Of a stretch of DNA of 64,000 nt, positions 17,235 through 27,119 are shown piece by piece. Origin of the DNA: an uncultured Collinsella sp. GTDB lineage: Bacteria; Actinomycetota; Coriobacteriia; Coriobacteriales; Coriobacteriaceae. Position numbers and translations under genes: made by a program. The number at the start of each line of letters is the position of its first letter. Position 1 is the first letter of the stretch. The stretch covers positions 27,669 to 91,668 of the forward strand of contig CAUEMA010000009.1 of NCBI GenBank assembly GCA_959018755.1. The letters are read 5' to 3'. The notes below the pieces were generated by a model, which did no database searches, was not told the DNA's origin, and saw only the letters and a list, made by a program, of their open reading frames with translations.

Positions 17235-18074
17235 TTACGCCTCGGACTTCTTGGCGTAGATAAACCAGTAGCCGAGCGCGACCAGAAGCGCGCCGCCCAC
17301 GATGTTGCCCAACGTGGCGGCGGACAGGTTAAACGCAATGCCCACGGCGTTGAGCGCATCGGCACCGGCGACGTCGGCACCGTAGCCGCACGCCTGCATC
17401 ACGGCACCCATGGGCAAAAAGTACATGTTGGCGACGCAGTGCTCAAAACCGCAGGCCACAAAGGCGGCGATGGGCAGCAGAATGCCCACAACCTTATCGA
17501 CCACGGTCTTGCCGGCGGTACCGATCCACACGGCCAGGCACACAAAGATGTTGCACAGGATGGCGCGAAAGAAGATCGTCACCCAGTCGACCGTCACCTT
17601 GCCGGCGGCGACGCTCACCATGGAATTGGCGACCGCCTCGCCGTTGAGCTTGTAAATGCCGGCCATGTACACCAAAAAGACGATGAACAGGGCACCGACA
17701 AAGTTACCGGCCCATACGACGACCCAAGCCTTGAGCATCTGGACCAGGGTGATCTTTTTGCTCTTGAGTGCGCAGACCATAAGCGAATTACCGGTAAACA
17801 GCTCGGCGCCGCACACCAGCACGAGCACCAGGCCCAGGCAAAAGCACAGGCCGCCCACGACGCGCTGGGCGCCCCAGCCCAGCGTGCTATCGCTCAAGAA
17901 CACGGTAAAGAACAGGCCGCCGAAGGCAATGAACGCGCCGGCGAACATCGCCAAAACAAAGGCCTTTGCGACCGGCAGGTTGGCCTTGGACACGCCGGCG
18001 GCCTCGGTCTTGGCCTCGATCGCGGCGGGCGCAAGGCAATCGGGAGCGGGGTACTCCGCCTTGGAATCTGCCAT
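17235..18074 (-). CDS. focA: Formate/nitrite channel, FocA type
   Basis: Pentameric formate channel in the cytoplasmic membrane. 279 residues with about six membrane spans, beginning near residue 33. Characteristic regions are FAGAFIAFGG near 44-53, ELFTGNSLM in the second span and GFEHCVANMYF near the fifth. It follows hycI by 39 bp and probably supplies formate to the hydrogenlyase. The start is the ATG at 18072-18074; an upstream in-frame extension lacks a good ribosome-binding site. Confidence 0.92.
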   Translation of the reverse strand: MADSKAEYPAPDCLAPAAIEAKTEAAGVSKANLPVAKAFVLAMFAGAFIAFGGLFFTVFLSDSTLGWGAQRVVGGLCFCLGLVLVLVCGAELFTGNSLMVCALKSKKITLVQMLKAWVVVWAGNFVGALFIVFLVYMAGIYKLNGEAVANSMVSVAAGKVTVDWVTIFFRAILCNIFVCLAVWIGTAGKTVVDKVVGILLPIAAFVACGFEHCVANMYFLPMGAVMQACGYGADVAGADALNAVGIAFNLSAATLGNIVGGALLVALGYWFIYAKKSEA

Positions 18075-18113
18075 GTCAATCACTTCTTTCCTAATCAGCA
18101 GGGACAAGCGCTC

Positions 18114-18617
18114 CTATTGCTCTTGTCCCAAGCGGACAAAGTGGGAAAAGTCGTTGGCGGTCACGGCGTCGTACACGGCGTCGACGGCGTCAAAGACCTC
18201 CGGGGACATAGGGTTGTAAAACTCCGTATCGCCCGGCTGAATCCCTATGAAGACGATATCTTCGCACGATTGCTCGATTTCCTCGATCAGAATCGACAAA
18301 GGGAGCGAATGCGTGGTGAACATCGACTTGCGGGCCACATCGCGCTTATCGAGCAGGCGGATAGACCCGACGGGCAGCGCCATGTCGGCGGCATCGACCA
18401 AGACCAGGCGAGGCGGACGCTCGCGCTTGACCTCGATGATGTCGTCCTCGGGCGTTTGGCCACCGTCGATGGTGTACCAACCGGCAATGGGCGCATCCTC
18501 CATCTTTTTGGAGAGCACGGGGCCGGCGGCATCGTCGGCACGCAGCACGCTTCCCGCCGTGAGCACGATACCCGCAAACGGGGCGCCGTTCACACGTCCA
18601 TCCACAACGCGACCCAT
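18114..18617 (-). CDS. hycI: Hydrogenase maturation endopeptidase HycI
   Basis: Removes the C-terminal extension of the hydrogenase large subunit after nickel insertion. 167 residues (E. coli HycI 156). Conserved elements are RADDAAGP (26-33, nickel-binding Asp29), VDAADM (74-79) and TTHSLPL (101-107, His103), and the GIQPG region. The large subunit HyfG nearby keeps a 44-residue extension, consistent with this protease. It starts on the last base of hycH. Confidence 0.9.
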   Translation of the reverse strand: MGRVVDGRVNGAPFAGIVLTAGSVLRADDAAGPVLSKKMEDAPIAGWYTIDGGQTPEDDIIEVKRERPPRLVLVDAADMALPVGSIRLLDKRDVARKSMFTTHSLPLSILIEEIEQSCEDIVFIGIQPGDTEFYNPMSPEVFDAVDAVYDAVTANDFSHFVRLGQEQ

Positions 18618-19198
18618 TACTGCAACCTCCCCGTCAGGTACACGCCCGACACATCGCGCACGCGCTCAACCAGATCGCGGAACTTCATCAGAAACGCGAC
18701 CTGCTGGGCATGCAGGCCAAAGTCGTCGTCGAACACCGGGATGCCGGCCTTGGCCGAGCCGCGAAAACCGCGCTCGTCGAGCAGCGTGTCGCAGGCCTCG
18801 AGCAGCGACGGCACCGCCGCCTTGTCGAGCTGGCACTCGCCAAAGGAGCGGATGGCCTCGAACTTGGTCTTGGCCTCCCCCTCCGGCAACGCGTCGATAA
18901 GCGTATAGAACACGTTCACCGGCACCGACAGGCGCGGCTCAAAGCAATCGAGCACGCCGGTGTGGTGGCCCACGGCGAGCGTGTAGTACAGCACGTCGCA
19001 GGCCTCCTGGGGAACGTCTTCCTCGGTCTCCACAAACTTACGCGTGAGCTCGTAGAAGACCACCTGGTCGGGCGCATGGCCCAGGCAGGGGTCGGCGACG
19101 CCCTCGGCGGCCTCGTCGCTTGCGCGCGAGGCATCGCCAAAGGAGCCGCCGAGCATACCGGGACCCGCAAAGTAACCAGAGCGGTCCGTGAGCTCCAT
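18617..19198 (-). CDS. hycH: Formate hydrogenlyase maturation protein HycH
   Basis: Accessory protein needed for maturation of the FHL hydrogenase large subunit. 193 residues, longer than E. coli HycH (136) because of about 40 extra N-terminal residues. The family core reads QVVFYELTRKFVE then VLYYTLAVGHHTGVLDC, matching the HycH pattern. It directly follows hyfI and overlaps hycI. Confidence 0.85.
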   Translation of the reverse strand: MELTDRSGYFAGPGMLGGSFGDASRASDEAAEGVADPCLGHAPDQVVFYELTRKFVETEEDVPQEACDVLYYTLAVGHHTGVLDCFEPRLSVPVNVFYTLIDALPEGEAKTKFEAIRSFGECQLDKAAVPSLLEACDTLLDERGFRGSAKAGIPVFDDDFGLHAQQVAFLMKFRDLVERVRDVSGVYLTGRLQ

Positions 19199-19981
19199 CT
19201 AGCGACCTCCGGCCAGCACCAGATCCTGCAGCGCCGAGTAGACTTCAACGCGGCGCGGATCGTCCTGCTTATCGATGAGCAGTGCCATGGCACCGCGGAT
19301 ATCGCCCTTGGGCGCGCCCTCGAGCGTGTCCATAAACTCGTTGGCCAGGTCGCGGCCGTAACGGTAGCCGCTCATGGCGCGAGCCTCGCGCTCGATGGCA
19401 ACGCGCAGCTTGTACGGCACGCCGGGGTGCAGGATATCGGCCTGTTCGCCGGCGGCCTCCACCGTGGTCTCGGCATGGAGCTTTTGGTCCAGCAGGCCAA
19501 GTGCCATGGCAAAACCGTAGATGGTCTGCGCGGGGCTGGGCGGGCAGCCGGGGATATAGACATCGACCGGCAAGATCTTGTCCGTGCCGCCCCAGACGCA
19601 GTAGTTGTCGTAGAAGATGCCACCGGTGCAGCCGCACGCGCCATAGGACACCACGATCTTGGGATCGGGTGCGGCCTCAAAGGCGCGCAGGGCCGGCATG
19701 CGCATGGCACGCGTCACGGCACCGGTGTACAGCAGCACATCGGCGTGACGGGGCGAGGGCACGACCTTGATGCCAAAGCGCTCGACGTCGAAGACGGGCG
19801 TGATGGAACCGAAGATCTCGATCTCGCAGCCGTTGCAGCCGCCGCAGTCAACGCGGTAGATGTACACCGAGCGCTTGATCTTCTTAAGAAGGGTCGCCTT
19901 GGCCTTCTCGATGCTCTCGTCGAGCTCGATCTTGGTCGGGCGGTACTGAAGCCGCTCGGGCAAAAGCGTGGGTTCGGCCAT
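19199..19981 (-). CDS. hyfI: Hydrogenase small subunit (HycG/HyfI, NuoB-like)
   Basis: Iron-sulfur small subunit of the group 4 [NiFe] hydrogenase; relays electrons to the nickel-iron site. 260 residues (E. coli HyfI 252). Cluster ligands lie in CGGCNGCEIE (46-55), in YGACGCTGGIF and in IPGCPPSP. It follows the ferredoxin-like hyfH by 2 bases. Confidence 0.93.
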   Translation of the reverse strand: MAEPTLLPERLQYRPTKIELDESIEKAKATLLKKIKRSVYIYRVDCGGCNGCEIEIFGSITPVFDVERFGIKVVPSPRHADVLLYTGAVTRAMRMPALRAFEAAPDPKIVVSYGACGCTGGIFYDNYCVWGGTDKILPVDVYIPGCPPSPAQTIYGFAMALGLLDQKLHAETTVEAAGEQADILHPGVPYKLRVAIEREARAMSGYRYGRDLANEFMDTLEGAPKGDIRGAMALLIDKQDDPRRVEVYSALQDLVLAGGR

Positions 19982-19983
19982 GG

Positions 19984-20700
19984 TTACTCCTCCTTCGTAT
20001 CAAAATCCATGATGATGCCCTCGACCGGCGCCGGTCCGGCGGGAATCTCGGGCGCATCGGGGTTGAGCTCGCGGTCGATATACTCCGGGTTCACGCCGTG
20101 GCCGCCCAGATACTCCATGCCGGGGCCCTGGGGCTCGCCGGACGCAAGCGTCTCGTTGGCAGCCATGCCGGCAGCGTTGCCGGTCTTTACGGCCGAGGCG
20201 GCGCGCAGGGCGTCGAGCTCGCGCTTGCACTCCTGGCACATACCGACGGTACGGGCGGCCTGCTCGGCCTCCATGCCGCCGGCCTTTTGCAGCAGGCGCT
20301 TGGCGTAGTCAATCTCCTTGTGCGGGGCAAACGGCTTGCCGCAGCGCGAGCAGTGCTCGAGCGTGTAGACGCTCTTGCTGGTGAGGTCGTCCTTGCTCAT
20401 GACGGCCAGCTCAAACTCCTCGGTGAGCTTGATGGCCTCCATGGGGCAGGCTTCCTCGCAGCGGCCGCAAAAGATGCAGCGGCCGTAGTCGATCGACCAG
20501 GTGATGGTGTCGGCCGCAAGGTCGGTGTCCATGCGAATGGCATCGGCCGGGCAAGCCACGCCGCAGGCTCCGCAGGCGATGCAGAGCTCGGCATTGTGCT
20601 CGGGCTTGCCGCGCATGTCCTTGTTGGTGGGGAACGGCGCAAACGGGTACTTGACCGTCGCGTCGCCGGCCTTGGCGTTGACCTTCCAAAGCTTCAGCAT
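19984..20700 (-). CDS. hyfH: Ferredoxin-like hydrogenase subunit (HycF/HyfH, NuoI-like)
   Basis: Two-[4Fe-4S] electron-transfer subunit linking the dehydrogenase side to the hydrogenase. 238 residues against 181 in E. coli. Cluster motifs are CIACGACGVACP and CIFCGRCEEACP in the first half. CSRCGKPF and CQECKRE later look like an additional four-Cys zinc-type site. The C-terminal 60 residues are a Pro/Gly-rich extension without clear homology. The ATG at 20698-20700 begins one base after the hyfG stop. Confidence 0.9.
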   Translation of the reverse strand: MLKLWKVNAKAGDATVKYPFAPFPTNKDMRGKPEHNAELCIACGACGVACPADAIRMDTDLAADTITWSIDYGRCIFCGRCEEACPMEAIKLTEEFELAVMSKDDLTSKSVYTLEHCSRCGKPFAPHKEIDYAKRLLQKAGGMEAEQAARTVGMCQECKRELDALRAASAVKTGNAAGMAANETLASGEPQGPGMEYLGGHGVNPEYIDRELNPDAPEIPAGPAPVEGIIMDFDTKEE

Positions 20701-20701
20701 A

Positions 20702-22474
20702 TTAGAGCGCCTCCTCATCAAGCGGAGCGGCCATGGTGCCCTCGCCCGCAAGCGGCGCCTTGTCGCGCCAGACGTTCTCGAACTGCTCCTTGTCGAGCAC
20801 GTGGTCGCGCTTGGCGGCGACATCGGTCACCGTCACGCGGTCGGTGCAGGAGTAGCACGGGTCCAGCGAACCGACGATCAGCGCCGCGTCGCCCACGGTG
20901 TTGCCGCGGAACATGTAGCGCAGGACCGGCCAGTTGCTGTACGTGGCGGCCTTGGCGCGCCAGCGGTAGCACTTCTGGTTATTGCCGAGCATGGCCCAGT
21001 GCACGTCCTCGCCGCGCGGTGCCTCGGTGGCGCCGATGGCGTACTTGTGCGGGGTGTACTCCCAATCCGTGGTGAGGATGGGGCCCGACGGGCAGTTCTC
21101 GAGCATGGTCTCGATCATGTCGATCGAATCGTAGACCTCCTGGATGCGAACGGCGGTACGGCCGAAGGCATCGCAGGTGTCGGCCGTAGCGGCGTGCATC
21201 TTTTGGACATCCGGATCGGCGTAGCCGTCGAAGGGATGGTCAAAGCGCACGTCGCGGGCATAGCCCGAGCCACGCATGAGCGGGCCAACCGGCGAGAAGT
21301 CGCGTGCGATCTTGCGGTCCAGAATGCCGATACCGCTCGTACGCTCGATAAAGTTGGGCGTAGAGAGCAGCACGTCGACGAGTTCTTGAACCTCGGAGCG
21401 CAGCTGGTGGATGGTCGTGAGCGTGGAGAGCTTCTGCTCGGCCAAAATATCGCGACGCACGCCGCCGATCACGTTGAGGCCGTAGGTCTTACGGTGACCG
21501 GAGAGCTTCTCGGCCAGATCCATGGACTTCTCGCGGACGCGGAAGAACTGCTGGAAGCCGGAGTCGAAGCCCGTGTAGTGCGACGCCAGGCCAATGTTGA
21601 GCAGATGCGAGTGCAGACGCTCGACCTCGAGCATGATGGCGCGGATGTACTGGGCGCGCGGCGGCACATGGATGCCCTGGGCGCGCTCGACGGCCTCGGC
21701 ATAGGCCACCGAGTGGGCGCAGCCGCAGATGCCGCAGATGCGGTCGGCGAGGAACGTCACGGCGTCATAGTTCAGGCGCGTCTCGGCGACCTTCTCCATG
21801 CCGCGGTGCACGTAGAACAGACGGTAGTCGGCGTCGACGATCGTCTCGCCCTCAACGAACAGGCGGAAGTGGCCGGGCTCGTCGGAGGTAATGTGCAACG
21901 GGCCCATGGGGACAAGCGTCGTCTCCTTGCCCTTGGTATCGGCCAAGAACTCGTAGTTTTCCATGTCACTCGCGGGAGCGGGACGGAAGCGGTAGTCCAT
22001 GGAGTCCTTGCGCAGCGGGTACAGGCCGCTGGGCCAATCGTCGGGCAGCACCAGGCGACGACGGTCGGGCAGACCCTCGGGGATCAGGCCGAACATGTCG
22101 CGAAGCTCGCGCTCGCCCCACACACAGGCGGGGACGAACGGTGTCACGGACGGGAACGTCATCTTGGCGGGATCGACCTCGGTGCGCACGGTCACCCAAC
22201 CGGGGTCCTCCCCCTCCATGGAGATGACATAGTACACGGCGTAACGGCCGCACAGGCTGCGCTCATCGTTGCCGATGATCACAGGAATCCAGCCGTAGCG
22301 CTCGTAGTACAGGTAGTGGACGGCCTCGGGCAGCTTGTCCTGCTTGACGGTAATCGTCAGCTGGTCCTCGCACTGCCACTCGACCTTCTCGATGCAGCCC
22401 GGAACGGCGCGGCGCAGGGCCTCGACATGGCTCTCGCAGCGACGGGCATACACCTTGTTCTCAGTTTCAATCAT
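20702..22474 (-). CDS. hyfG: Group 4 [NiFe] hydrogenase large subunit (HycE/HyfG)
   Basis: Catalytic subunit that makes H2 from electrons delivered by formate. 590 residues with an N-terminal NuoC-like part (to about 170) fused to a NuoD-like part. Nickel-iron ligands are Cys247 and Cys250 in RICGICGC and Cys540 and Cys543 in DPCYSCTDR. After Arg546 a 44-residue tail remains, the expected substrate of HycI. All four Cys are present, so the subunit should be active. Confidence 0.96.
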   Translation of the reverse strand: MIETENKVYARRCESHVEALRRAVPGCIEKVEWQCEDQLTITVKQDKLPEAVHYLYYERYGWIPVIIGNDERSLCGRYAVYYVISMEGEDPGWVTVRTEVDPAKMTFPSVTPFVPACVWGERELRDMFGLIPEGLPDRRRLVLPDDWPSGLYPLRKDSMDYRFRPAPASDMENYEFLADTKGKETTLVPMGPLHITSDEPGHFRLFVEGETIVDADYRLFYVHRGMEKVAETRLNYDAVTFLADRICGICGCAHSVAYAEAVERAQGIHVPPRAQYIRAIMLEVERLHSHLLNIGLASHYTGFDSGFQQFFRVREKSMDLAEKLSGHRKTYGLNVIGGVRRDILAEQKLSTLTTIHQLRSEVQELVDVLLSTPNFIERTSGIGILDRKIARDFSPVGPLMRGSGYARDVRFDHPFDGYADPDVQKMHAATADTCDAFGRTAVRIQEVYDSIDMIETMLENCPSGPILTTDWEYTPHKYAIGATEAPRGEDVHWAMLGNNQKCYRWRAKAATYSNWPVLRYMFRGNTVGDAALIVGSLDPCYSCTDRVTVTDVAAKRDHVLDKEQFENVWRDKAPLAGEGTMAAPLDEEAL

Positions 22475-22477
22475 TCG

Positions 22478-24037
22478 TTACTCCACCTCGCTCTGAGCGG
22501 TCTCGGTACCGAACACAGCGCGGTACATCGGCGTCGCGTGAAGTTCCTCGGTGCTCTGCTCGAGCACAATGCCGGTCGCGGTCTCCACACCGTGCACGAG
22601 AGGCAGCGGGGTGGCGATGCCAAACCACAAGATCATGACGGCCAGGATGATTTCGGGGATAAGCATGAGCGCCGGGGCCTCATGCTTGCCCATGCCCTGG
22701 GGCGCATGGCCAAACACCGACTTGAGTGCGATGCGGGTGAGCGCGGAGATGGCCACGGTAAGACCGAGGGCGACCACGACGACCAGCCACATGGGACCGG
22801 CGGTAACACCGGCGACAAAAGTCAGGAACTCGGAGATAAACATACCGAAGGGCGGGAAGGCACCAAGGCCGAGCAGCGCCAGGACGGCGAGCGCGGCGGT
22901 TGCGGGGGCAACCTCGACGACACCCTGGATCTTAGCCAGGCTACGCGTGCCAAAGGCGTGCTGAATGTTGCCGGACACGCAGAAGGCAAGCGTCTTGGTA
23001 AAGCCGTGGAACACGCAGTGCAGCAGGGCCGCGGCGATACCCAGCGGGCCACCGATACCCAGGCACAGGGCGATAACGCCCACGTTCTCCACAGACGAGT
23101 ACGCAAAGCGGCGCTTGAGGTCGTCCTGGCGAAACATCGAAAGTGCCGCCACCAAAATGGACAGCGTGCCGACGATCAGCAGCAAAAGCTGCGGATACTC
23201 GGCGCCCACGGCCTGGATGGTAAAGCCGTAGAAGCGCATGATCACAAGCATGGCGCATTTAAGCAGCACGCCCGAGAGCAGGGCCGAGACAGGGCTCGGG
23301 GCCTGGGAGTGGGCATCGGGCAGCCAAGTGTGCATGGGGAACAGGCCGGCCTTGGTGCCAAAGCCGATCACGATAAACGCAAAGGCGAGGCGCATGAGCG
23401 TCGGGTCGAACTGGTCGGCATACGGCAGCACGCACGACAGAAATGCGGCCTCGTGGGCGTTGGGAATCACGTCGGCGGCGTTGGCGTAGATCAGCAGCGT
23501 ACCGAACAGGCCAAAGGCCACGCCGGCGGTGCAGACCATCGCATACTTCCAAGAAGCCTCGAGGGCCGTCTTGTTCTTGTAGATACCCACGAGGAACACG
23601 GTGGAAAGCGTGGTTGCCTCCACGGCGGCCCACGTGAGGATCATGTTGTTGGACAGGCACGCGAGCAGCATGGTGAACACAAACAGGCTAAACAGCGCAA
23701 AATACTGCTTGGCGCGCTCGGCGGGCATGGAGCCCTCCTCGATATCGGCCTTTACATAGGGCAGCGAGAACAGCCCCGTAAGAAAACCGATAAAGCCGAT
23801 AAGCAGCACAAAGATGGCGCCCAGCGAATCGAGGTGGAACCACAGGCCAAGAGCGCTCGCGGTGTCGCCGCTCATAAGGACGTCGCCGGCCGTCATAATC
23901 GACAGCACCAGGACGGCTGCGACGGAGACCAGGTTGAGACCGGCAAACACGTTATAGGACGTGTTCTTGGGCAAAAACGCCATGACCAGCGAGAACACCA
24001 AAGGAGTCGCGAGCAGGGCGAGAATCAACGTTTCCAT
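22478..24037 (-). CDS. hyfF: Hydrogenase-4 membrane subunit HyfF (antiporter-like)
   Basis: 519-residue polytopic membrane protein of the NuoL/M/N (Mrp antiporter) family. The proton-channel region reads TKAGLFPMHTWLPDAH around residue 236-251, including the conserved Lys and the HTWLP motif. Presence of HyfF with HyfD and HyfE marks this as a hydrogenase-4 type membrane arm, which may pump ions. It ends 3 bp before hyfG. Confidence 0.92.
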   Translation of the reverse strand: METLILALLATPLVFSLVMAFLPKNTSYNVFAGLNLVSVAAVLVLSIMTAGDVLMSGDTASALGLWFHLDSLGAIFVLLIGFIGFLTGLFSLPYVKADIEEGSMPAERAKQYFALFSLFVFTMLLACLSNNMILTWAAVEATTLSTVFLVGIYKNKTALEASWKYAMVCTAGVAFGLFGTLLIYANAADVIPNAHEAAFLSCVLPYADQFDPTLMRLAFAFIVIGFGTKAGLFPMHTWLPDAHSQAPSPVSALLSGVLLKCAMLVIMRFYGFTIQAVGAEYPQLLLLIVGTLSILVAALSMFRQDDLKRRFAYSSVENVGVIALCLGIGGPLGIAAALLHCVFHGFTKTLAFCVSGNIQHAFGTRSLAKIQGVVEVAPATAALAVLALLGLGAFPPFGMFISEFLTFVAGVTAGPMWLVVVVALGLTVAISALTRIALKSVFGHAPQGMGKHEAPALMLIPEIILAVMILWFGIATPLPLVHGVETATGIVLEQSTEELHATPMYRAVFGTETAQSEVE

Positions 24038-24040
24038 GGA

Positions 24041-24694
24041 CTACCCCCTCAGCTCGGACAGGTCGCGCGCATCGAGCGAGTGGGAGTCGTCCCAAATGCG
24101 ACGCACGACGATGGACATGATGATGACGGCAAAGATGGCGTCGGTGGCGATACCGATCTCGATGATCTCGGGAGCGGTGGGGGCCAAAAGCGCGAGCGTC
24201 ACATGGCTGCCGTTTTCCATAAGGCAGTATCCAAAGATCTGCTTCATGATGTTGCGCTGCGAAATGATGCAGGTGAGGCCCACAAAGAAGTGAGCGAAGC
24301 TAATAGCGAGCGCAGGCGTTGCGACCTCGGCCGTGGGCAGGCTGATCTGCGTCACGACGGCAAAGCAAATAGCGACCTCGACGGCGATGATGCAAATGGC
24401 CCACGCGGGCTTAAGGCCGGCCTTGAGCGATGCGTCGCTCGGCTCACCCATCTTCTTGTATGCGCGGTTGAGGATATAAGGGACCAGGACGACCTTGGTG
24501 ATAAAGGCAGATCCAGCCCACATAAGCAGCTCCTGCGCACCAGTGGTGACACCGAGTGTGGCGAGAAGCCCCACGAGCACCAGCGACTGCACCGCATACC
24601 AGTGGATGGAATGTTTGATGTTCTTGGAGACAACCACCATGGTGGACGTGACGATCAGAAGGCCGCCAAGGATGTTGACGATCGAATAACCCAT
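24041..24694 (-). CDS. hyfE: Hydrogenase-4 membrane subunit HyfE
   Basis: 217 residues (E. coli HyfE 216), about seven hydrophobic spans, NuoK-like in the C-terminal half. It has no catalytic motif and acts as a membrane-arm subunit. It lies between hyfD and hyfF with gaps of 13 and 3 bp. Confidence 0.9.
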   Translation of the reverse strand: MGYSIVNILGGLLIVTSTMVVVSKNIKHSIHWYAVQSLVLVGLLATLGVTTGAQELLMWAGSAFITKVVLVPYILNRAYKKMGEPSDASLKAGLKPAWAICIIAVEVAICFAVVTQISLPTAEVATPALAISFAHFFVGLTCIISQRNIMKQIFGYCLMENGSHVTLALLAPTAPEIIEIGIATDAIFAVIIMSIVVRRIWDDSHSLDARDLSELRG

Positions 24695-24707
24695 GTCGTT
24701 CTACCTC

Positions 24708-26165
24708 CTAACCGATCCAGCTGGCCGAAAGCGGGCCGCTGACGATGACCATGATGATGAGCACGATGAACACAAACGCCATCGCGCGGGGAAGCGGGGC
24801 TCCCGCAGCGACCTCTTCGCTCGGCTCGCCGGGCAGGCAATAGCCCATCCACTTGAGGAACCAGGCGAAGGTGGCGACGGTCTCGGCGACCATGATGCAC
24901 ACGAGCACCAGGATCGCGACGTTGCCGGCACCCACAGAGAAGCCACCGGCGATGATCTGGAACTTCGAGAAGAACGTGTTCATGGGCGGCACGCCGGCAA
25001 TGGCGAGCGCCGCGACACCAAAGCCCACGCCCGAGATCGGGTACTTCTTTACGATGCCGCGAAGCTTGGGCAGCATACGCGTGCCGAGCGTAAAGGAGAA
25101 CGAACCGGCGATCAGGAAGAACAGCGTCTTGGCGAAAGCGTGGTTAAAGATGTGGCACACGGCGCCATCAAAGGCCAGCTGGCTGCCAAAGACCGAAAGG
25201 CCCAGACCAAAGAACACATAGGAGAGCTGGGCGATCGTGGAGAAGGCCAGCAGGCGCTTCATGTCCTTTTGCGGCAGGTACATAAGGAAACCAAAGAGCA
25301 TGGTGACCATGGCGTCGATAATGGCAACCCAGCCAACGATCTCGGGAATCTCGCCGGCAGAGACGAGTGCGCGCGCGAACACGCACACGCCGACCTTGAC
25401 CATCGAGGCGCCATGCAGGTAGGCCGAAACAGGCGTCGGGGCCTCCATAGCCGAAGGCAGCCACATGTACATGGGGACCTGCGCGGACTTGGCCCAAGCG
25501 GCAAAGAGCACCAGCAGAAGGACGATGGCCTTGAGCTTGGCGTCGAGGCCGGCGATCGCGGTGATGGCGAAGGTACCGGTGTGGGCAAACACGATGGCGG
25601 CGCCCAGATACAGGCCGAGCGCACCGATATGCGTGATGATCAGGGCCTTCATGCCGGCCTTCTTGGCCGTAGGCGACATGTAGTAGCTAATGAGGCCCCA
25701 AGAGCACGCACCCGTGATCTCAAAGAACACGAGCTGGCCCAAAAGGGTCGAGCTGTACACAAGGCCGGCCATGGCGCCGATGAAGGTCGCGAGGTACGCG
25801 TAGAAGCGACGACGCGGTGCGTCGGGATGCTCACGGTTATTCTCGCTCATATAGGGAATCGAATAGATCACGACAAGCAGGCCGATACCCACAAAGGCGG
25901 GCGCGAGCAGCGTGCTCATGCGATCGAAGGTGAATCCCATGACGAGGGTCTGCCCAAACGAGATCAGGGGGACCTGAGTGTCGGGCATGCCGGCGCCAGC
26001 GAAATTCGCGGCGAGGGCGATGGTGCAGACCGTCGAGACGGCGGCACCCAAAACGCTGAACCACTTGGCGTACGGACGGGGGAACAGGGCGACGAGCACC
26101 GAGGCCACCATCGGGGCCGCGATAGCGACCAAGCCGAGAAGGGACAGACTGACTGCAAATGACAT
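24708..26165 (-). CDS. hyfD: Hydrogenase-4 membrane subunit HyfD (antiporter-like)
   Basis: 485-residue NuoL/N-family subunit (E. coli HyfD 479). Channel signatures are AKSAQVPMYMWLPSAMEAPTP near 221-241 and HIFNHAFAKTLFF near 320. It sits 15 bp after hyfC and 13 bp before hyfE. Confidence 0.92.
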   Translation of the reverse strand: MSFAVSLSLLGLVAIAAPMVASVLVALFPRPYAKWFSVLGAAVSTVCTIALAANFAGAGMPDTQVPLISFGQTLVMGFTFDRMSTLLAPAFVGIGLLVVIYSIPYMSENNREHPDAPRRRFYAYLATFIGAMAGLVYSSTLLGQLVFFEITGACSWGLISYYMSPTAKKAGMKALIITHIGALGLYLGAAIVFAHTGTFAITAIAGLDAKLKAIVLLLVLFAAWAKSAQVPMYMWLPSAMEAPTPVSAYLHGASMVKVGVCVFARALVSAGEIPEIVGWVAIIDAMVTMLFGFLMYLPQKDMKRLLAFSTIAQLSYVFFGLGLSVFGSQLAFDGAVCHIFNHAFAKTLFFLIAGSFSFTLGTRMLPKLRGIVKKYPISGVGFGVAALAIAGVPPMNTFFSKFQIIAGGFSVGAGNVAILVLVCIMVAETVATFAWFLKWMGYCLPGEPSEEVAAGAPLPRAMAFVFIVLIIMVIVSGPLSASWIG

Positions 26166-26180
26166 TGTTTCTCCCTTCTC

Positions 26181-27107
26181 CTACACGCCGACGACCACGA
26201 AGACAAACGCCAGAACGGCGATGCCCACGACGGCCCAGGTCTGATTGCCAAGCACCTTAAAACGCGAGCGCGAGCAGGAGTTCTCGATCACGCCGCATAC
26301 GACAAAGTCGATCAGGCACTTCACCAGGAAGATGACCGCACCCAGAACGGCGGCGGCGCCCACGGTCGCGGGCTCGCCCCAGGGGACGAAGATCGCGCAG
26401 AACCAGGCGACGACCAGGACCTGCTTCATGGACATGGCGAGCTTGGCCATCGCAAGCGACGGGCCGGAAAGCTCGGCGAGCGGACCTTCCTGAAGCTCTT
26501 GCTCGGCCTCGGCCTGATCAAACGGCAGCTTGCCGAGTTCCATGTAGCAGGCGATCGCAAAGGCGATGCCGGCGAGGATCACGGCGACCGGCGCATCGAT
26601 GGCGCCAGTCATGATGTGCTGACCCATGGTAGCGATGTCGGTGGAGCCGCACACCAGGGCGGCGGCAAACAGCGCCAGCAGCATGGACGGCTCGATGAGC
26701 ACGCTCATGAGCAGCTCGCGGACGCCGCCGATACCGGCGTAGGCGTTGGACGAATCCACGCCGCAGAGGGCGAAGAAGAAGCGGGCGAGCGCCAGGCTGT
26801 ACATGATGGTGATGGCGTCACCAAAGACCGGGATGGGGCTTTGTGCCGTAAAGAGCGGCAGGCCCATCGCGAGCATAAAGGCGACGGCGAAGAACAGCGG
26901 CGGCATAATGCGCAGCGCAAAGCTCGCGTCCTCGCTCTGGGACTCGGGGCGCGCAAAGAGCTTGGCCAGGTCGCGATAGTCCTGCATGATGCTGGGGCCG
27001 CGACGGTTGTGCATCTTGGCGCGGATCACGCGGCCGAGACCGGAGAAGAACGGCGCGACGGCCATAACGACCACGCCCTGCAGAACGGCAAGTACGATGT
27101 TGTTCAT
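26181..27107 (-). CDS. hyfC: Hydrogenase membrane anchor subunit HyfC/HycD (NuoH-like)
   Basis: 308-residue NuoH-family protein that anchors the hydrogenase module to the membrane arm. It has about eight spans. The quinone-site-like loops RRGPSIMQDYRDLAKLF (36-52) and KLPFDQAEAEQEL are conserved. The ATG at 27105-27107 follows AGGGGAG. Confidence 0.93.
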   Translation of the reverse strand: MNNIVLAVLQGVVVMAVAPFFSGLGRVIRAKMHNRRGPSIMQDYRDLAKLFARPESQSEDASFALRIMPPLFFAVAFMLAMGLPLFTAQSPIPVFGDAITIMYSLALARFFFALCGVDSSNAYAGIGGVRELLMSVLIEPSMLLALFAAALVCGSTDIATMGQHIMTGAIDAPVAVILAGIAFAIACYMELGKLPFDQAEAEQELQEGPLAELSGPSLAMAKLAMSMKQVLVVAWFCAIFVPWGEPATVGAAAVLGAVIFLVKCLIDFVVCGVIENSCSRSRFKVLGNQTWAVVGIAVLAFVFVVVGV

Positions 27108-27119
27108 GCTCTCCCCTCC

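Noticed and set aside
20501..24742. Very long open frame on the plus strand opposite the hydrogenase genes
   Set aside because: It is antisense to well-supported conserved genes and arises from high GC and codon bias; similar antisense frames occur across the window.
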